The notes beneath the pieces are model-generated. The model had not been told where the DNA came from. It worked only from the letters and a program-made list of their open reading frames with translations, and searched no databases. DNA of 64,000 nucleotides from Sanguinoderma infundibulare (lineage: Eukaryota > Basidiomycota > Agaricomycetes > Polyporales > Polyporaceae). The translations under genes and the position numbers were made by a program. Location of the stretch: positions 62,001-126,000 of the forward strand of contig JAVLRN010000014.1 in NCBI GenBank assembly GCA_032821775.1, in the 5' to 3' direction. This document shows, one piece after another, positions 1 to 11,107 of the stretch. Every line of letters starts with the position of its first letter. Within the stretch, counting starts at the first letter, position 1.

Positions 1-148
1 AAGACTGGTGCGTGACGAGGAATCCTGGAGCCGGAGAGGGGGTGTCATGACCGGGCGAGGGCTTTACAACCGGAAGTGCCGCGGTGTCCGTCTGGGAGGA
101 AACCATAGGCCATCCGTGGTCTCGAGGATGTCCGGGGTGGCAACCCAA
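1..148 (-). pseudogene. Relic of kinase C-terminal tail (K1)
   Basis: This stretch is alignable by eye, with small gaps, to positions 8298-8445 inside the last exon of kinase K2, same strand. The clearest shared block encodes VATPDIL on the minus strand, the conserved tail motif also found in K5 as MPTPDIL. Only the tail segment is present; the window starts inside it, so a longer copy could lie upstream. It joins directly to the amidohydrolase relic at about 149, with no linking gene structure. The reading frame is broken on both sides, so it is not a gene. Confidence 0.7.
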
Positions 149-1904
149 TTCCGTACGCCTCCCAGAGGAGGAAGCGCGAGTCGAGGACCAGGTGGTCGGA
201 CTGTGCACGGCGAATAGCTGAGCGGACGGCGCGGAACATGAGCGTGGAGTCGGGCTCATGAGAACGGACCGTCAGGACGACCTGCAGGCCATTCTCAGTG
301 AGTATGCGCGGGGCGAACTCGGAGCCGCGGTACCCCTCGCGTTGGTACAGGCCGTGCGTTGCGAAGAGCGCTGCGGCGGGCGGGCGACCTGCGTGTCGTA
401 GTCGGTTTATTGGATCATTTTTGGACGAGGCGGAAGGAAAGCTGGTGAACGGACCGTAGGCGGACTTGAGCGTGTCCGGGACGAGGTACGTCTCGTGCGC
501 ATGGTGGAAGGTCGCGATCGAGAACTTGAACTCGTTGGTGATCTAGGATCGGAGCGAACTCCGCGATATGGAAACGAACGCGCAGTCCAAAAATGCACCC
601 TGACGAGGTCGTCTAGGTCGACAGTTTCATGGCAATGAGTGTGAACCTGCCCATAACTCTCCGCTGGCTGCTCTCACAAGAAATATCGAAGTACAGACCT
701 TGACGCGTCCCCGGAGAACGTCGACTAGAGCTTCCCACTGGAGGTCTTCCGGATAAGCGCCGAGTCCGGTCCAATCGCCGCGAGTGGCCTTAGCACAGTA
801 GTCGTCCTGGGCTTCCTTGATTTGGCGAGCCTTTTCATACCTGCGCGGGACCCGCGGGTGAGACGAAGGCCATAGTAAGAAGAACAAACATACGCCTGAC
901 GGAATGCCCATGCAGTGTCCATGCAAGTACCGGAGTACACCCTGTCTATTTGTCACGAGAACAATCAGTGCAACTACATAGACCATACGGGTTTGACAAA
1001 CCTGGGTTCTCTCCGCAAGCCTGTCTTCCACAATCGTGAGCAACTGATCAAATGACCGATGTCGTCACGTATTTGCTCACTTCATCTGCCTGAACCGGAA
1101 GGACAGCTTGAGATCGTACACGGTCGTGTTCTTCTCATACGGGTTCTCGAGCAGAAGCGATGTAGGAGACCGTTCCGACGTTGGGCGAAGCTTGATCACC
1201 GCAGCTTGGCCGCGGATGGCATTGGCAGATCCGGGGAGAACTAGTGCGGTCTACGTTCCGTCAGTCCACAAATGACGGACAGAGCGCTGGGGGACCCGCA
1301 CGAACTGTGACGCCGCCGGAAACGCTGAGTTTGTATGCATCATCGTGGGTATTGAGCGCATCGAGCGCACGCAGCCACTGTCAAACATGATTATGTATGT
1401 TTGTCCAGCTTCTGACGTAAATGAAGGCGCACCGGAAGGACGGGATCTTTCCTGGAGTTGCCATCCGCAGGACCTGAGAGGGCGGGAGCGGAATTCAACC
1501 CGTTTAAAGATTCGTCAGCTAAGATCTGGTGATGTCCTTACATATGGGTATACAGGTAAACGATCCTGTGGCAAATGAGTTAGACTAGCTGAACGAAAGG
1601 TTCAGGGCAACACGAGGACTAACCCAGGTGACACCCATTGTCCGTTTGCGTCAACGCAGTATACGGACCCCTCAGTGAAAGAGTCTGGGCTAATTTTGCC
1701 GATTTTCTTCACCAGGCCGTTGTCCAAGAGGATGTCTCCATGGACGACTTCCAAGACCATTATCGCCGCCAGTCCGCACGACTTGAAGCGCGAGTGTCTG
1801 AAGCTGCTGGTACTGGGAGCAGGTGAGAAGACTTCATGGTGGTCAGTGCATGCCGTTTGGGCCATGATTTCGTCCGGGGCCAATGCGCATACAAGAACTC
1901 GCAT
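149..1904 (-). pseudogene. Amidohydrolase-family pseudogene
   Basis: Reading the minus strand from 1904 to 149 recovers, in the right order but in changing frames, blocks typical of long fungal metal-dependent amidohydrolases (imidazolonepropionase-like): a DANGQWVSPGLV block before the first metal site (about 1610-1650), LNTHDDAYKLSVSGGVT (about 1290-1350), VLPGSANAIRGQ (about 1200-1240), EDLQWEALVDVLRGRVKV (about 690-745), FHHAHETYLVPDTLK (about 470-520) and YRGSEFAPRILTENG (about 300-340). Stops and frame changes separate the blocks, and the usual C-terminal domain is missing because the sequence runs into the kinase relic. Active members hydrolyse amide or imidic bonds using two metal ions; this copy cannot make an intact enzyme. 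No expression signal was recognised. Confidence 0.75.
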
Positions 1905-2199
1905 GTCGGTCGCTTCGAGTCGACAAACTGGAAGAACGAGGGAGAGTCACGTGCATCACCACCTGCGGTCTGGCAGTCGGAATCTGCCGGATTAGTGTAT
2001 GAGCGCTCAGGAAGGCATCCATTTTTGATTTTGACGACCGTGACTGTCGACGTGCCTTTGCCCGGTGCCGCCTGCTCGTCATTTCTATCTCGTCTCTGTA
2101 TGCTCTTGACTATGGGGGAACATACTGCTGTCCTAGAACGCCACCCGGCGCTGTAATTCTCCCACGTCGTCCTCGCAGCCAAAGTCTCGTCGACCAACG

Positions 2200-3161
2200 G
2201 TGCCAACCCTAACTCCGAACCCCACTCGCGCCCCCCTGTATCAGCTCTACCGCGTCCACAGGCCTGTCTCACGACACAACTCGACCATCTTCGCAAAGAT
2301 ATTCGACGTCGCCCCGCTCGGAGAGCTGTGTGACGACGTGCCCTTGGTGGAGATGATAGAAAACACGGCCGAGGCGCTGTCGGGCTTGCTCGCGTTCGTG
2401 TACAACCCAGCGTACGTCTTCATCTGTATATGTTTTCGCCTGCATAGAGGCAGAGATTGAGGTTATCAGGTTGTCCGCTTTACTGCAGGTGCGCCAGCTC
2501 CGTCAAGCCGACGCCTCGACTCGGACTTGCCCGGTTGCTAGTCGCCCCTTGAGGCCCCCGACTTCTTGCATCTTCTCCGTGGCACGAAGAAGCTCGCGCA
2601 GTATGTCGAGAACGTCCAGCGAGACGACAACACGTTCACGATATCTTTGTCAAACTTGCCTGCCGTGGTGGGAAGACGCTGAGATTCCGATGCAAGTGCG
2701 CACAGATGTCGAGGTCGAGCGGAAGCCGGAGGAGTGCCCGTGCTACATCCTCTTGCGGCGCGTGTCCTCCTGCGTTCTCCCCGAGGTGTCTCCGGCCATG
2801 CGAGACTCGTTGAAGGCGCTGGAGGCCTGCATCGATCACAAACGTTGCCAGGATTAAACGGGGGAGCGCCGGGAACGGTTCCATTGAGAAACTGGTCTGC
2901 GGCAGTGAGTCCAGACACGCACGGAGAAGACTCATGGCCCATTTGTGGGATGCTAAAACCTTCTGTGAGGTGCGTCACCAGGTAGCGGCGCCCGTTAGAC
3001 TGTGGAAGGCGCTGAAGGACTGCCTCGATTACAACACGTTACCAGGGTGCTGGGAACAGTCTCTGCCTCCATTGCGAAACCGGTCTGCGGAAATGGCTCC
3101 CGGAGGCATGGCGCGAGGTGTGGGGGAGATTGCCGGGATACTTCGAGGTGCGGAAGTCTGA
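2200..3161 (+). pseudogene. BTB/POZ-domain gene remnant
   Basis: The first block, 2200-2410, encodes a recognisable BTB/POZ core: LYRVHRPVSRHNSTIF, then FAKIFDVAP, then an acidic linker and DVPLVEM with the helix that follows. BTB domains mediate protein-protein contacts, often as cullin-3 adaptors, and are abundant in Agaricomycetes. A plausible intron with a GTACGT donor follows at about 2412 and ends near 2470. Beyond that the frame is lost several times, for example around the WWEDAEIPMQVRTDVEVE block at 2670-2730. The N-terminal strand before the core is absent and the C-terminal part carries a tandem duplication (2809-3098). I read it as a decayed gene; a truncated BTB protein from 2200 cannot be excluded. 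Confidence 0.6.
2809..3098 (+). repeat. Imperfect tandem duplication, about 95-bp unit
   Basis: Positions 2809-2905 and 2998-3098 are similar along their length, with shared words such as GAAGGCGCTG, TTGCCAGG/TTACCAGG and ACTGGTCTGCGG/ACCGGTCTGCGG. The copies are separated by about 92 bp. They differ at many positions, so the duplication is old. It lies in the degenerate 3' half of the BTB remnant. Confidence 0.55.
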
Positions 3162-3390
3162 GTAATTTGCTGGGCCACTTATATATTGAGGGTCGACACC
3201 ATATACAAATCTGTCGGGATGGGATTGGGCGAGAATCGAAGCTGGATATGGAAATAAACTAAGACAATCAATGTCCTTAACTCTGTCTCTCTCATCTAAG
3301 GGTACCATTAATGCACGAACCAATCCTGGGGGTGGAAAATCTGCAGTGACTTCGGCGTAAACGTCTCCAACCTCCGTTTGTGCGAGCCGC

Positions 3391-5524
3391 ATGCTGTGCG
3401 CGTGTCGACTCAGATCCACCCAGAAAGACTCAAGGTTAGCGCTCAGCTCCCTCAAATCCGAGGACGCGTGGACGCTGGCAGGCCTGTGGTCATCCTTTCG
3501 TACTCGACAGTCGCTTGCAGTGCAACCTCTAACCCTTCGAACGTCCCCCCTAGCAAAACACCTCTCTATGGGCCAACTGTGCTCGCGACTAAAGCATAAT
3601 GCCGCACACATATACCTTGTTCGTGTTCGCCAGAGACCAGATCACTCCCTGTACCTCGAACGCAAGCTGAATGCGACCACGAATGACGATTACATCGCGA
3701 TCTCTCACGTATGGGGCACACCGGAGTCGGTCAAGGATACAGTGGTGGACGGTCACCCTGGTGCGTTCGGATTGAGACTTGACAGAAAGCAGGATCGACC
3801 TCACCGCTCACCCTTCACCGCTCACCAGGGGTGGTCAAGCTGAGTCCCGGAAAGCGAGACATCCTCTCCATCCTCCGCCGTCCTGACATCTGCGGCTCCG
3901 ACTGGTTCTGGATGGACCTCTTCTGCATCGACCAGACCGAGTCCGCGACCATCACCATCTCGGACCAGCTCAGGTCGATCCCCCACGTGTACAAGTCGGC
4001 GCGCTGCGTCAAAGTGCTCCTGGAGCAGCCCATCTGCACCGAGTGGGATGAGTCCGTTATGCATAGCCACAACTGGCACAACGAGGACGCCTTGAAGCGC
4101 GAGTTTCACCGTGAGGCGGCGGCCCACGCGATGCTCTGCGGGCCGCACATGGTGTGCTTCGATCCCTGGTTCGAGCGGCTGTGGACGCGTCAGGAGGGCC
4201 TGTATGGGAAGGTCCTAGACTTGGTGCCCCTGAACCTCATCCCATGCCCTCGCGAGCAGAATCGGTTTGATAGCGAGTACAAGGAGTGGATGTCTCACTA
4301 TCTTACCGGGAAGACTGCGGCCGTCTTTCTGTTCCTGGAAGATAAATTTGCGTATACGGGCCTCGCCCTCCCCGGCGCGCTCCATAAGTTATATGTAGAC
4401 CTTACGTACCGGTGCGTCCATCAGCAGAATGTTCTTATCCTCGGGTTGTGCTGACAAACTGTGGCATGGGTAGGCGCCACCTCAACATGGCGAAGTACGG
4501 CCGCGGAATCGGTCTTGCTACACACGATCCACTTCTCTCGGCATGGAGAAGCGCACGGGCGACGACCAAACCCCGCGACTACGTCCTGGCTGTTTCCTCC
4601 GACCTACCGGGCTACATTCCTCCCCCCAACATGCGCACGATGATGTTCGCGGACCTGGCGATGAATGCACTCAGTCAGGCTCCGGTTCGACAATGTTATC
4701 GCATGGTACCGAAAGTCCTCGCTGGCATGATGAAAGACTCGGCGGCGATGTCCCTGACGGAGAGCATGGCGCCGTGGATCTTCGAGGAGCCGAACAACGT
4801 CTCCGAGGCATATGACAGCTTTATCGTCATCCCACGAGCACTGTTGCGCTTCGGATCAGCTGCGGAAGGAAAGCTCCACTGCGTTTGCAGGCAAGTCACG
4901 GTCGAGGATCTACAACTCGGCCGTGCGGAGGTGCCGCGCATCGTCAAGCTGTGCATGGGGACAATGGACTACCACAATCAGCAGGTGGTCGGCTATATAT
5001 ACGATCCATCTATGGGAATGCCGAGGGACCAAGTGCGCACGAAGCGGGGGCGCGTGCAAGAGTATCTTTGGAGAAACATACTGTGGTCCAGTGCAGAAGA
5101 CGACGTCACGCAAGAACAGGAGCAGGCACATACGTGGGAGTCCTTTGCGGGTGCAAATGACGTCTCAGAGGTCGTTTTCGCGGAGGAGCTCCGACGATTC
5201 CTCGTCGCCATGATATGTTGTACGTCTATAACCACGGCAGATGTCATCCTTCGCCATGCCTTGCCTTGTGTCCTCTCGACGCCTGTCTGCAAAATCCTTG
5301 CTGTGGTTCACTTGGAGAAGGGTGAAGCGCATCGTCAAACGCCGCAGGTGTTTCAATTGCTTGTATCACTATTGTCCGTCTTTCAAGGTTTCCTGGTCGC
5401 GTCGCAGACCAGGACAGGTGCCACCACCGTGATTGGGAGGACCGTCATCCCGTCGGAGACATTTGCGAAGGCCATATTCGAGGAGGCAGTGGCGCGAGGA
5501 AGCTTCCGAGAGGTATCCGACTGA
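3391..5524 (+). CDS. HET-domain (heterokaryon incompatibility) protein
   Basis: Three exons, 3391-3760, 3829-4411 and 4474-5524, join in frame through two GT-AG introns of 68 and 62 bp and give about 667 residues. The HET domain is clear: YIAISHVWG near residue 101, then KLSPGKRDIL, WFWMDLFCIDQ, a DQLRSIPHVYKSARCVKV helix, and WFERLWTRQE. The C-terminal half keeps KPRDYVLAV and has no second domain I recognise. HET proteins trigger cell death or growth arrest after fusion of unlike hyphae; in Agaricomycetes the family is large and few members are tested. An in-frame ATG at 3568 lies closer to the usual start and could be the true one (608 residues). It is the only intact gene between the relics at 1-3.2 kb and kinase K2. 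Confidence 0.85.
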
Positions 5525-7722
5525 CGCACTGTATCGAGGTTTACATTGCCCCTCATATTTTCACTTTTGTGGGTAGGTTATCTTACGGTATAACGATGCC
5601 AATACCCCTCAGAACCCGAACACAGTCTTGCCCTCCCTAAACCCCATCTCCCTCAATCCGCAACCTTCTCGACCAGCCACAGCAGTCCACACAGTAGTAG
5701 CCCGATGCCTAGCTTCGCGCGATTCAAGTGTTCCTCCGTGACCCCCTTATCGAGCATACCACGAGTGTATGACAATAAATGACGAATGGTTTCAGTACTA
5801 GTGATCGAAACAAATGAGCATGATGGAATTTGCAACTGACGGGAAGGTCTCGGTGACAAGTTCTCCGTAAGGATGTGCGCGACTTGAACCGCTCATGAGG
5901 ATATCGCCCACCGGCACTGTGGTCTTGTTGCTAGAGGCTGAACGCAACGAGAGACCACCATGAGCACCAAAGTCCTAACACAGCAGAGGACTGCATACCT
6001 ATCGAGGAGCGGCGAGATCTTCATTTTGTCAGACTTGCGAGTCAGACCGGGCCCGGGCCATATCGATAACTCGCCAATGCGAGATGAGTGCGGTCCCGCC
6101 TGCGACGAGGTTGATCTAACACGCCAAATGAGCCAGCCGGTCAAGCGCATGTGCTCCGTACCGAAGAGCACCTTGTGAAGGTAATACTTCCTGTTCTCAA
6201 CCTCGGACGTCCCGTGGCCAATGTAAACGCCCCACTGGGTCCCCTGACATCGATCGCCAGGAAAGAACATGAGTACGCAGGGACATGGCCAGGCTTCCCA
6301 AAAAGCGTACCCTCGTCCATGTGATCCAGATAGCTGGAAATTGTCCTGATACGGCGGGAACAGAACTCAGCCCACTAAACTATCCGCCAGCGAAGAGTGA
6401 TGTTGCCCCAACGCGAGGAACGAGCGATTGGGGCAACGGAGTGATTACTAAGCGGGAGGCCGGGAGTGGAAGGGCGCGCGAAGCGCGGCCCATCTTCCGC
6501 GCCTTGCCCTCTCCGACTTCCGGCCCCCCCGCACGACATACGCACCCACCATACACGCGCATGCACTTGGCGTCGTGCCGAGCCCGGCGGATCTCCGATC
6601 CTCTCAGCTACGGAAACGCCAGGTCCTGGTATACCTCCCCTGTAGGATCTCACGCCATTAGGAAGCTCGTCTTGGTCCATCAGCAACGACTCAGACTGTG
6701 TAGCTCAACGATTCTCAGCTATGGTAGATCGGGGGTGAGACAGTCTGAACGAAAAAAGAAATAGAGGTGAAACCAATGACATTTTACATATGCGGCAGGA
6801 TGGGACGCAGGCCGTCTTCAAGAAAGAGTCGAGGGTGAGTCGGGGCCCCATGTTTTTCACGCGACCGTCGTTAACGTCCAAAGGGACATCTCTTGCTGTT
6901 ACTATTGCCGAGTGGCGAGGACGCCGCAAGCGCATGGCTCGGCAAGATTCAGCGGTCGACGCTCCATTCACTCAAACGAGACACCGCGCCCCGGTGAATG
7001 CGGTGGTCAACTTCCGCTCGGCTCATTACGAGCGAAATAGGGCGATGTATCCGCCGATCTCTAGGGAGTCCCTGCCTCGCGCATGTCAATTTCGTAGACC
7101 GATGGAACACTCGCACAGAGTACGTGCAGGAACAGACGGACGCTGACTTTGTAAATTAATGACGAGTCTTCCTAAAATACGCTCGCCTACATTTTCGTCC
7201 TTCGCACGCATTGTAGTTATCATATTCGTAGTCTTCCGCTATGATGAAATGACTGAGTCCTGTAACTTCCGTTTATGAATTTCGTTCGTCTCCCCGTCCA
7301 ACATGGGATGGAACCCACCCCGGTAGCAGAGGCGTGCATCGTGGACACAAACCGAGCTTCACCACCGATAGTCCAATACACACTGGGTGGCAGCGGGGAG
7401 ATGACTTCGTCGCGCCAAGCGAAGTTTTCACGCGCATACCTCGAGGGCCCCACTCCAAAGGAGACGCAGATGCGAATTGGGAGAACCAAACCATCATGCA
7501 ATCTATATCCGTCAGTGCGTGCTATGTGATACATGAGCCAGTGAACCCTCTTAGAGGGTATGGCAAGTACAAGTACAATCAGTTGTTAAATGCTAGTAGG
7601 CTGTGGGGTATTTCGTAACCCAAAATGATATGGTACATGTGGCAATCCGAGTGTGGGATCACAATCTCGGGGAGATACAAACCTGAAATGAGTCCTAGAT
7701 GCAGCAGCAACGCTCGGAAACC
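5525..7722. other. Gene-poor stretch between HET gene and K2
   Basis: No intact gene was found. The only coding-like traces are minus-strand fragments at 5653-6270, listed separately. From 6285 to 7620 both strands are broken by stops in all frames beyond about 160 codons, and no family motif was recognised. The base composition resembles the surrounding DNA. Confidence 0.5.
5653..6270 (-). pseudogene. Unrecognised gene fragments
   Basis: Two minus-strand open segments look coding in composition. 6270-6100 encodes FFPGDRCQGTQWGVYIGHG and continues with a VENRKYYLHKVLFGTEHM segment; 5859-5653 ends in a hydrophobic helix, GIGLLLCGLLWLV, before a stop. Between them the frame is lost. They could be the 3' part of one decayed gene encoding a protein with a C-terminal membrane anchor. 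I cannot name the family. Confidence 0.25.
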
Positions 7723-10498
7723 TCAGACGGTCGTCTGCTTCGAGCGACGACGAGCGCCCTTGGATCCCGCCAGTGACTTCCACAAGCCCTTCACCTTCTT
7801 GCCAAACGATCCCCGCGAAGACGAACGTGGGGGTGACGAGGGACCGCTCGAGTCCGTGACGGAAGACGTCGAGCTGCGAGGGCCACGGGACGGGGAGCCC
7901 GAGGACGAAGAGTCGCTGCAGCCACCTTGCGAGCGGACCACGACCACAGAAGGTTTCAGGTGTACTGAGACCTTGGAAATGCTCTTAGTCACGTCACCGT
8001 TGACGAGGGTGGTACAGAAGGCATGGTCTCCGCATGAGGACGTTGCCAAGGTGTTCGAGGTGCCGTTGGGAGCGGGGGAGACGACGACCACGTCTGCGCC
8101 GACGTCCTTCTGGATCGCGAGGAAGGATGTTACCGGCATGCACACGGTCGCGTCGGCAGTAAGCGCAGTGACGGCCGGGGAGAAGTCCCGGACCTTGACG
8201 ACGTCATCGGATTCGAAGGACGGAGCTCCAGAGACCATGGGGCCAACCACGGAAGTGGGACCATCGAACGGTTCGTGAACGACAATCGCCGACACAGACT
8301 GGTGCGCGTTGATGAGTCCAGAAATCGCTGCGGCAATGGCGTGAGCGGGTGAGGGCTTGACAATGGGGAGTGCCGAAACGTCGCTCTGGGGCGGGGCCAC
8401 AGGCCATCCCGAAGCCGCGAGGATGTCCGGAGTGGCGACCCAATCGCGGGAGACCTTCAACAAGGTAGCAGTTGAGACAGAGGGCTGGAAGTGGATCTCC
8501 GGGGAAGTCCAGTCGAAGAATGCGTACGGTGCCTCGTTGTTGGCGTAAGGCTTGCCGAACTTGGTGGACCGGGCTTCCGCGGTCTGCAGAGGGTGTCAGC
8601 ATTCAACAGCCTATCCAGAAATAGAGAGAATAAAAGCGTACAGGTTCAAAATGCTCAAACATAGCCGGGGTCGGAGGCTGAGACCTGGAGACGATGTTGC
8701 GCCAATCACTGTAGTCCTTCGTTAGCTCAACCCGGCAGCCACATACAAACAAACCTACATCGACTCGAACCAGGGGTGGGTCTTGATCGCCTTCCAGCTA
8801 GGACGTTCGCCCGGGTCCTTGGCCAACATCTTCAAGAGCAAAGAAATTCAACACGACACGACGCCGAGACGAGCGGAGAACGACGCACCATGCGGAGGAG
8901 ATCAGCCGCTTCCTCGCTCACGGACGAGTCGTCGAACTTGAGCTCTCCGTGAATCGTGAGACGGACCAGGTCGTCCCTCTTGTCGTCGTTGCGCATCCCG
9001 AATGGCAGCTATCGCGACATTAACGTCAACAATGACCTACTTGCCCGATGAATCACGTACCTTGCCGTACAACAACTCGTAGATGACAACTCCAAGGGAA
9101 AAGATGTCCGCCTCATACGAATACCAGCCGTTCGCTTCGTAGACCTCGGGAGCGATGTACCGCGGAGTGCCGCACGTAGCCTTCGCTTTGTCCGCTCCGC
9201 CCGCGACCTGCTTGTAGTCCGGGCTGTCTTCCGGCGACATCCAAGCCTTCACTCCAGCCGCACGCCACGGCTGTTCGTCGACGGACCGTCCAAATGTACG
9301 ACAGAGGCCGAAGTCGCCGAGCACGACCTCGTGGCGCGAGTTAAGGAAGAAGTTGTCCGGCTTGATGTCGCGGTGGATAATCCGACGCCTATGCAGAGCT
9401 TCGACGGACGACACCTTGGTCCGTTCGTGAGCGTTGATGAAGCATGATGAGCGCGGGCGAGGGGACGTACCATTTGGGCCGCATACAGCCGGGCATCGTC
9501 CTCGTCGTACTGACCCCACTCGCGCATCTCCGTCCGCAAGTCTCCATAGGCGTACAAGTCCTATCTCCGCAGTCAGCCCCGCGCCGTCTCGCACCACACA
9601 AGGAAAGAGTACCCACCGTAAGGATGTAGAAATACTCGTCGTCCTGGAACGTCCCCAACAAGTTGACGAAGCGGGGGTCACCGGCCACCGACTTGAGCGC
9701 GTACTGCTCCGTGAACACGTTGACGTAGTAGCCGTTCTTGCCCTTCCTCGCGTGCTTCGAGACAGCCTTGAGCGCGTAGAAGACGAGCGTCGAGCGGTGC
9801 TTGACGAGGTATACGTTGCCCTGGGCGCCGTGACCGATCGTGGCGATGACGAGGAAGTTGTCCATGCTCAGCTTCTCCAAACCAGAGCCCGAGCCAGAAC
9901 TCGAGAGGCTTAAGTCGTCGTCGGAGTCGTCAGAAGCGAGGTCGCCTTGGAACCAGCCCGTCCAGTTGAGCAACTCGGGGTGCTCCTCCTGGACCGGAGC
10001 GGGCTTGACAGGAGGAGCGGGCGGGGGCGGGAGACCGGCAATAAACTTGCGTCGCCCCTCTGGGGTGGAGAGCGGCTCGGGGATGGGCTTGCACTTCGTG
10101 GCTGGCTTGGACTGTTCCGGGACGCTTCGCGGGGCCTTGAAGGTGAACGGCGGCACGGTGAGCATGGACTTGTCGACGTTCTGGACCGGGCGTTCGATGG
10201 GCATGAGGGAGGACGGGCTGGCAATGAGGAAGGCGTCGACGACAGAGCCACGTTGAACCTCGCGCGTGAGCTGGTGGACCATCCACTGGTCAGCTTTCCC
10301 CACCCGACGAGCACTGAGGATGCGACGCACCAAGCTGCCAAGACCGGATTCATCCATGGGCACACGCATGTCCTCGAGCGGCGGGATCACCGCAATCTTC
10401 GGCACGTCGACCCTCGTCGCCTTGGACTTGGGGACGGGCTTGAGTTTGCCGAAGCAAGCGAAGAGAGGCTTGAAGAGCGGGAGCATGTTGAGCTGCAT
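7723..10498 (-). CDS. Ser/Thr protein kinase K2, intact
   Basis: Eight exons on the minus strand (10498-10331, 10270-9617, 9560-9471, 9414-9061, 9008-8889, 8829-8759, 8708-8642, 8583-7723) join in frame for 794 residues. Introns are 50-60 bp, GT-AG. A long proline-rich N-terminus precedes the kinase domain: glycine loop IGHGAQGNVYLVKH, lysine motif YALKAV, catalytic loop IHRDIKPDN, GDFGLC, and GTPRYIAPEVY. Between DFG and APE lie about 50 residues, including EQPWRAAGV, longer than usual. After the domain come FGKPYANNEAPYAFFDW, VATPDIL, an FESDDVVK motif, a Ser-rich stretch and a basic Trp-containing end (GKKVKGLWKSLAGSKGARRR). It should phosphorylate Ser/Thr; substrate unknown. The start is ATG 10498, matching K5; a GTG lies two codons upstream. 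Confidence 0.88.
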
Positions 10499-11107
10499 CT
10501 TCACCCAAAACCAGCTGCCCTAGTGGCAGTAGCGGGGAAGGAGAGTGGGGAGGCGTCGAGAGCCCCGCCCCGCCCTTGAGAGGCTAAGCCGGCGGGGGCC
10601 GATCGAGCATCGCCTCGTTGGGGGACCGAATGGCACCCGAAAGTCTTCCGGATCGGCATTGGGGTCTTCCACGAGTCGTCGTCTGGGCAGAGTAGCGGAA
10701 TGCAAGCCTGTAGACAGTCGTTGGTGAGGGAGCGAGAAAGAGAAGGGAATATGCAGAGTGCACTCACCGGGGGACAACTTGGACATGTGAAGGTATCCCA
10801 GTGATACCTGCAGGGAAACTACGTCATAACAAATGGCACCCTGTCAGTGCATTCACCCCAGAAACTCTTGGAGAGATGATGCCCATAAACGTGTAAAATC
10901 ACGATCAGTTGTTCATCCGAGAAGGCAGTAAAAGCAGACTAGACACTCTGATGACCATAGCGATAATATACACCAATACAGGGCATCCTAAACAATTCGG
11001 TCAATATGCACGAGAACAGGCACATACAGAACATACTAAATGGCATGATAGGTATAACGTCCCGACTCCATCTTCATCCAGTCCTTGAGAACGTAGCCAT
11101 ATGCCAT
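10499..11107. other. Leader of K2 and 3' flank of prenylcysteine oxidase gene
   Basis: No gene. The part next to K2 resembles the DNA just upstream of K4, sharing a CTACTGCCACTAGGG word close to the start codon, so the 5' leader was duplicated with the gene. An upstream ATG at 10786 on the minus strand is followed by a good donor and by an acceptor near 10725, which could be a leader intron. The stretch 10800-11107 is AT-richer and shows nothing else. Confidence 0.5.

Noticed and set aside
9947..10579. 210-codon open frame on the plus strand
   Set aside because: Antisense to kinase K2 exons 1 and 2.
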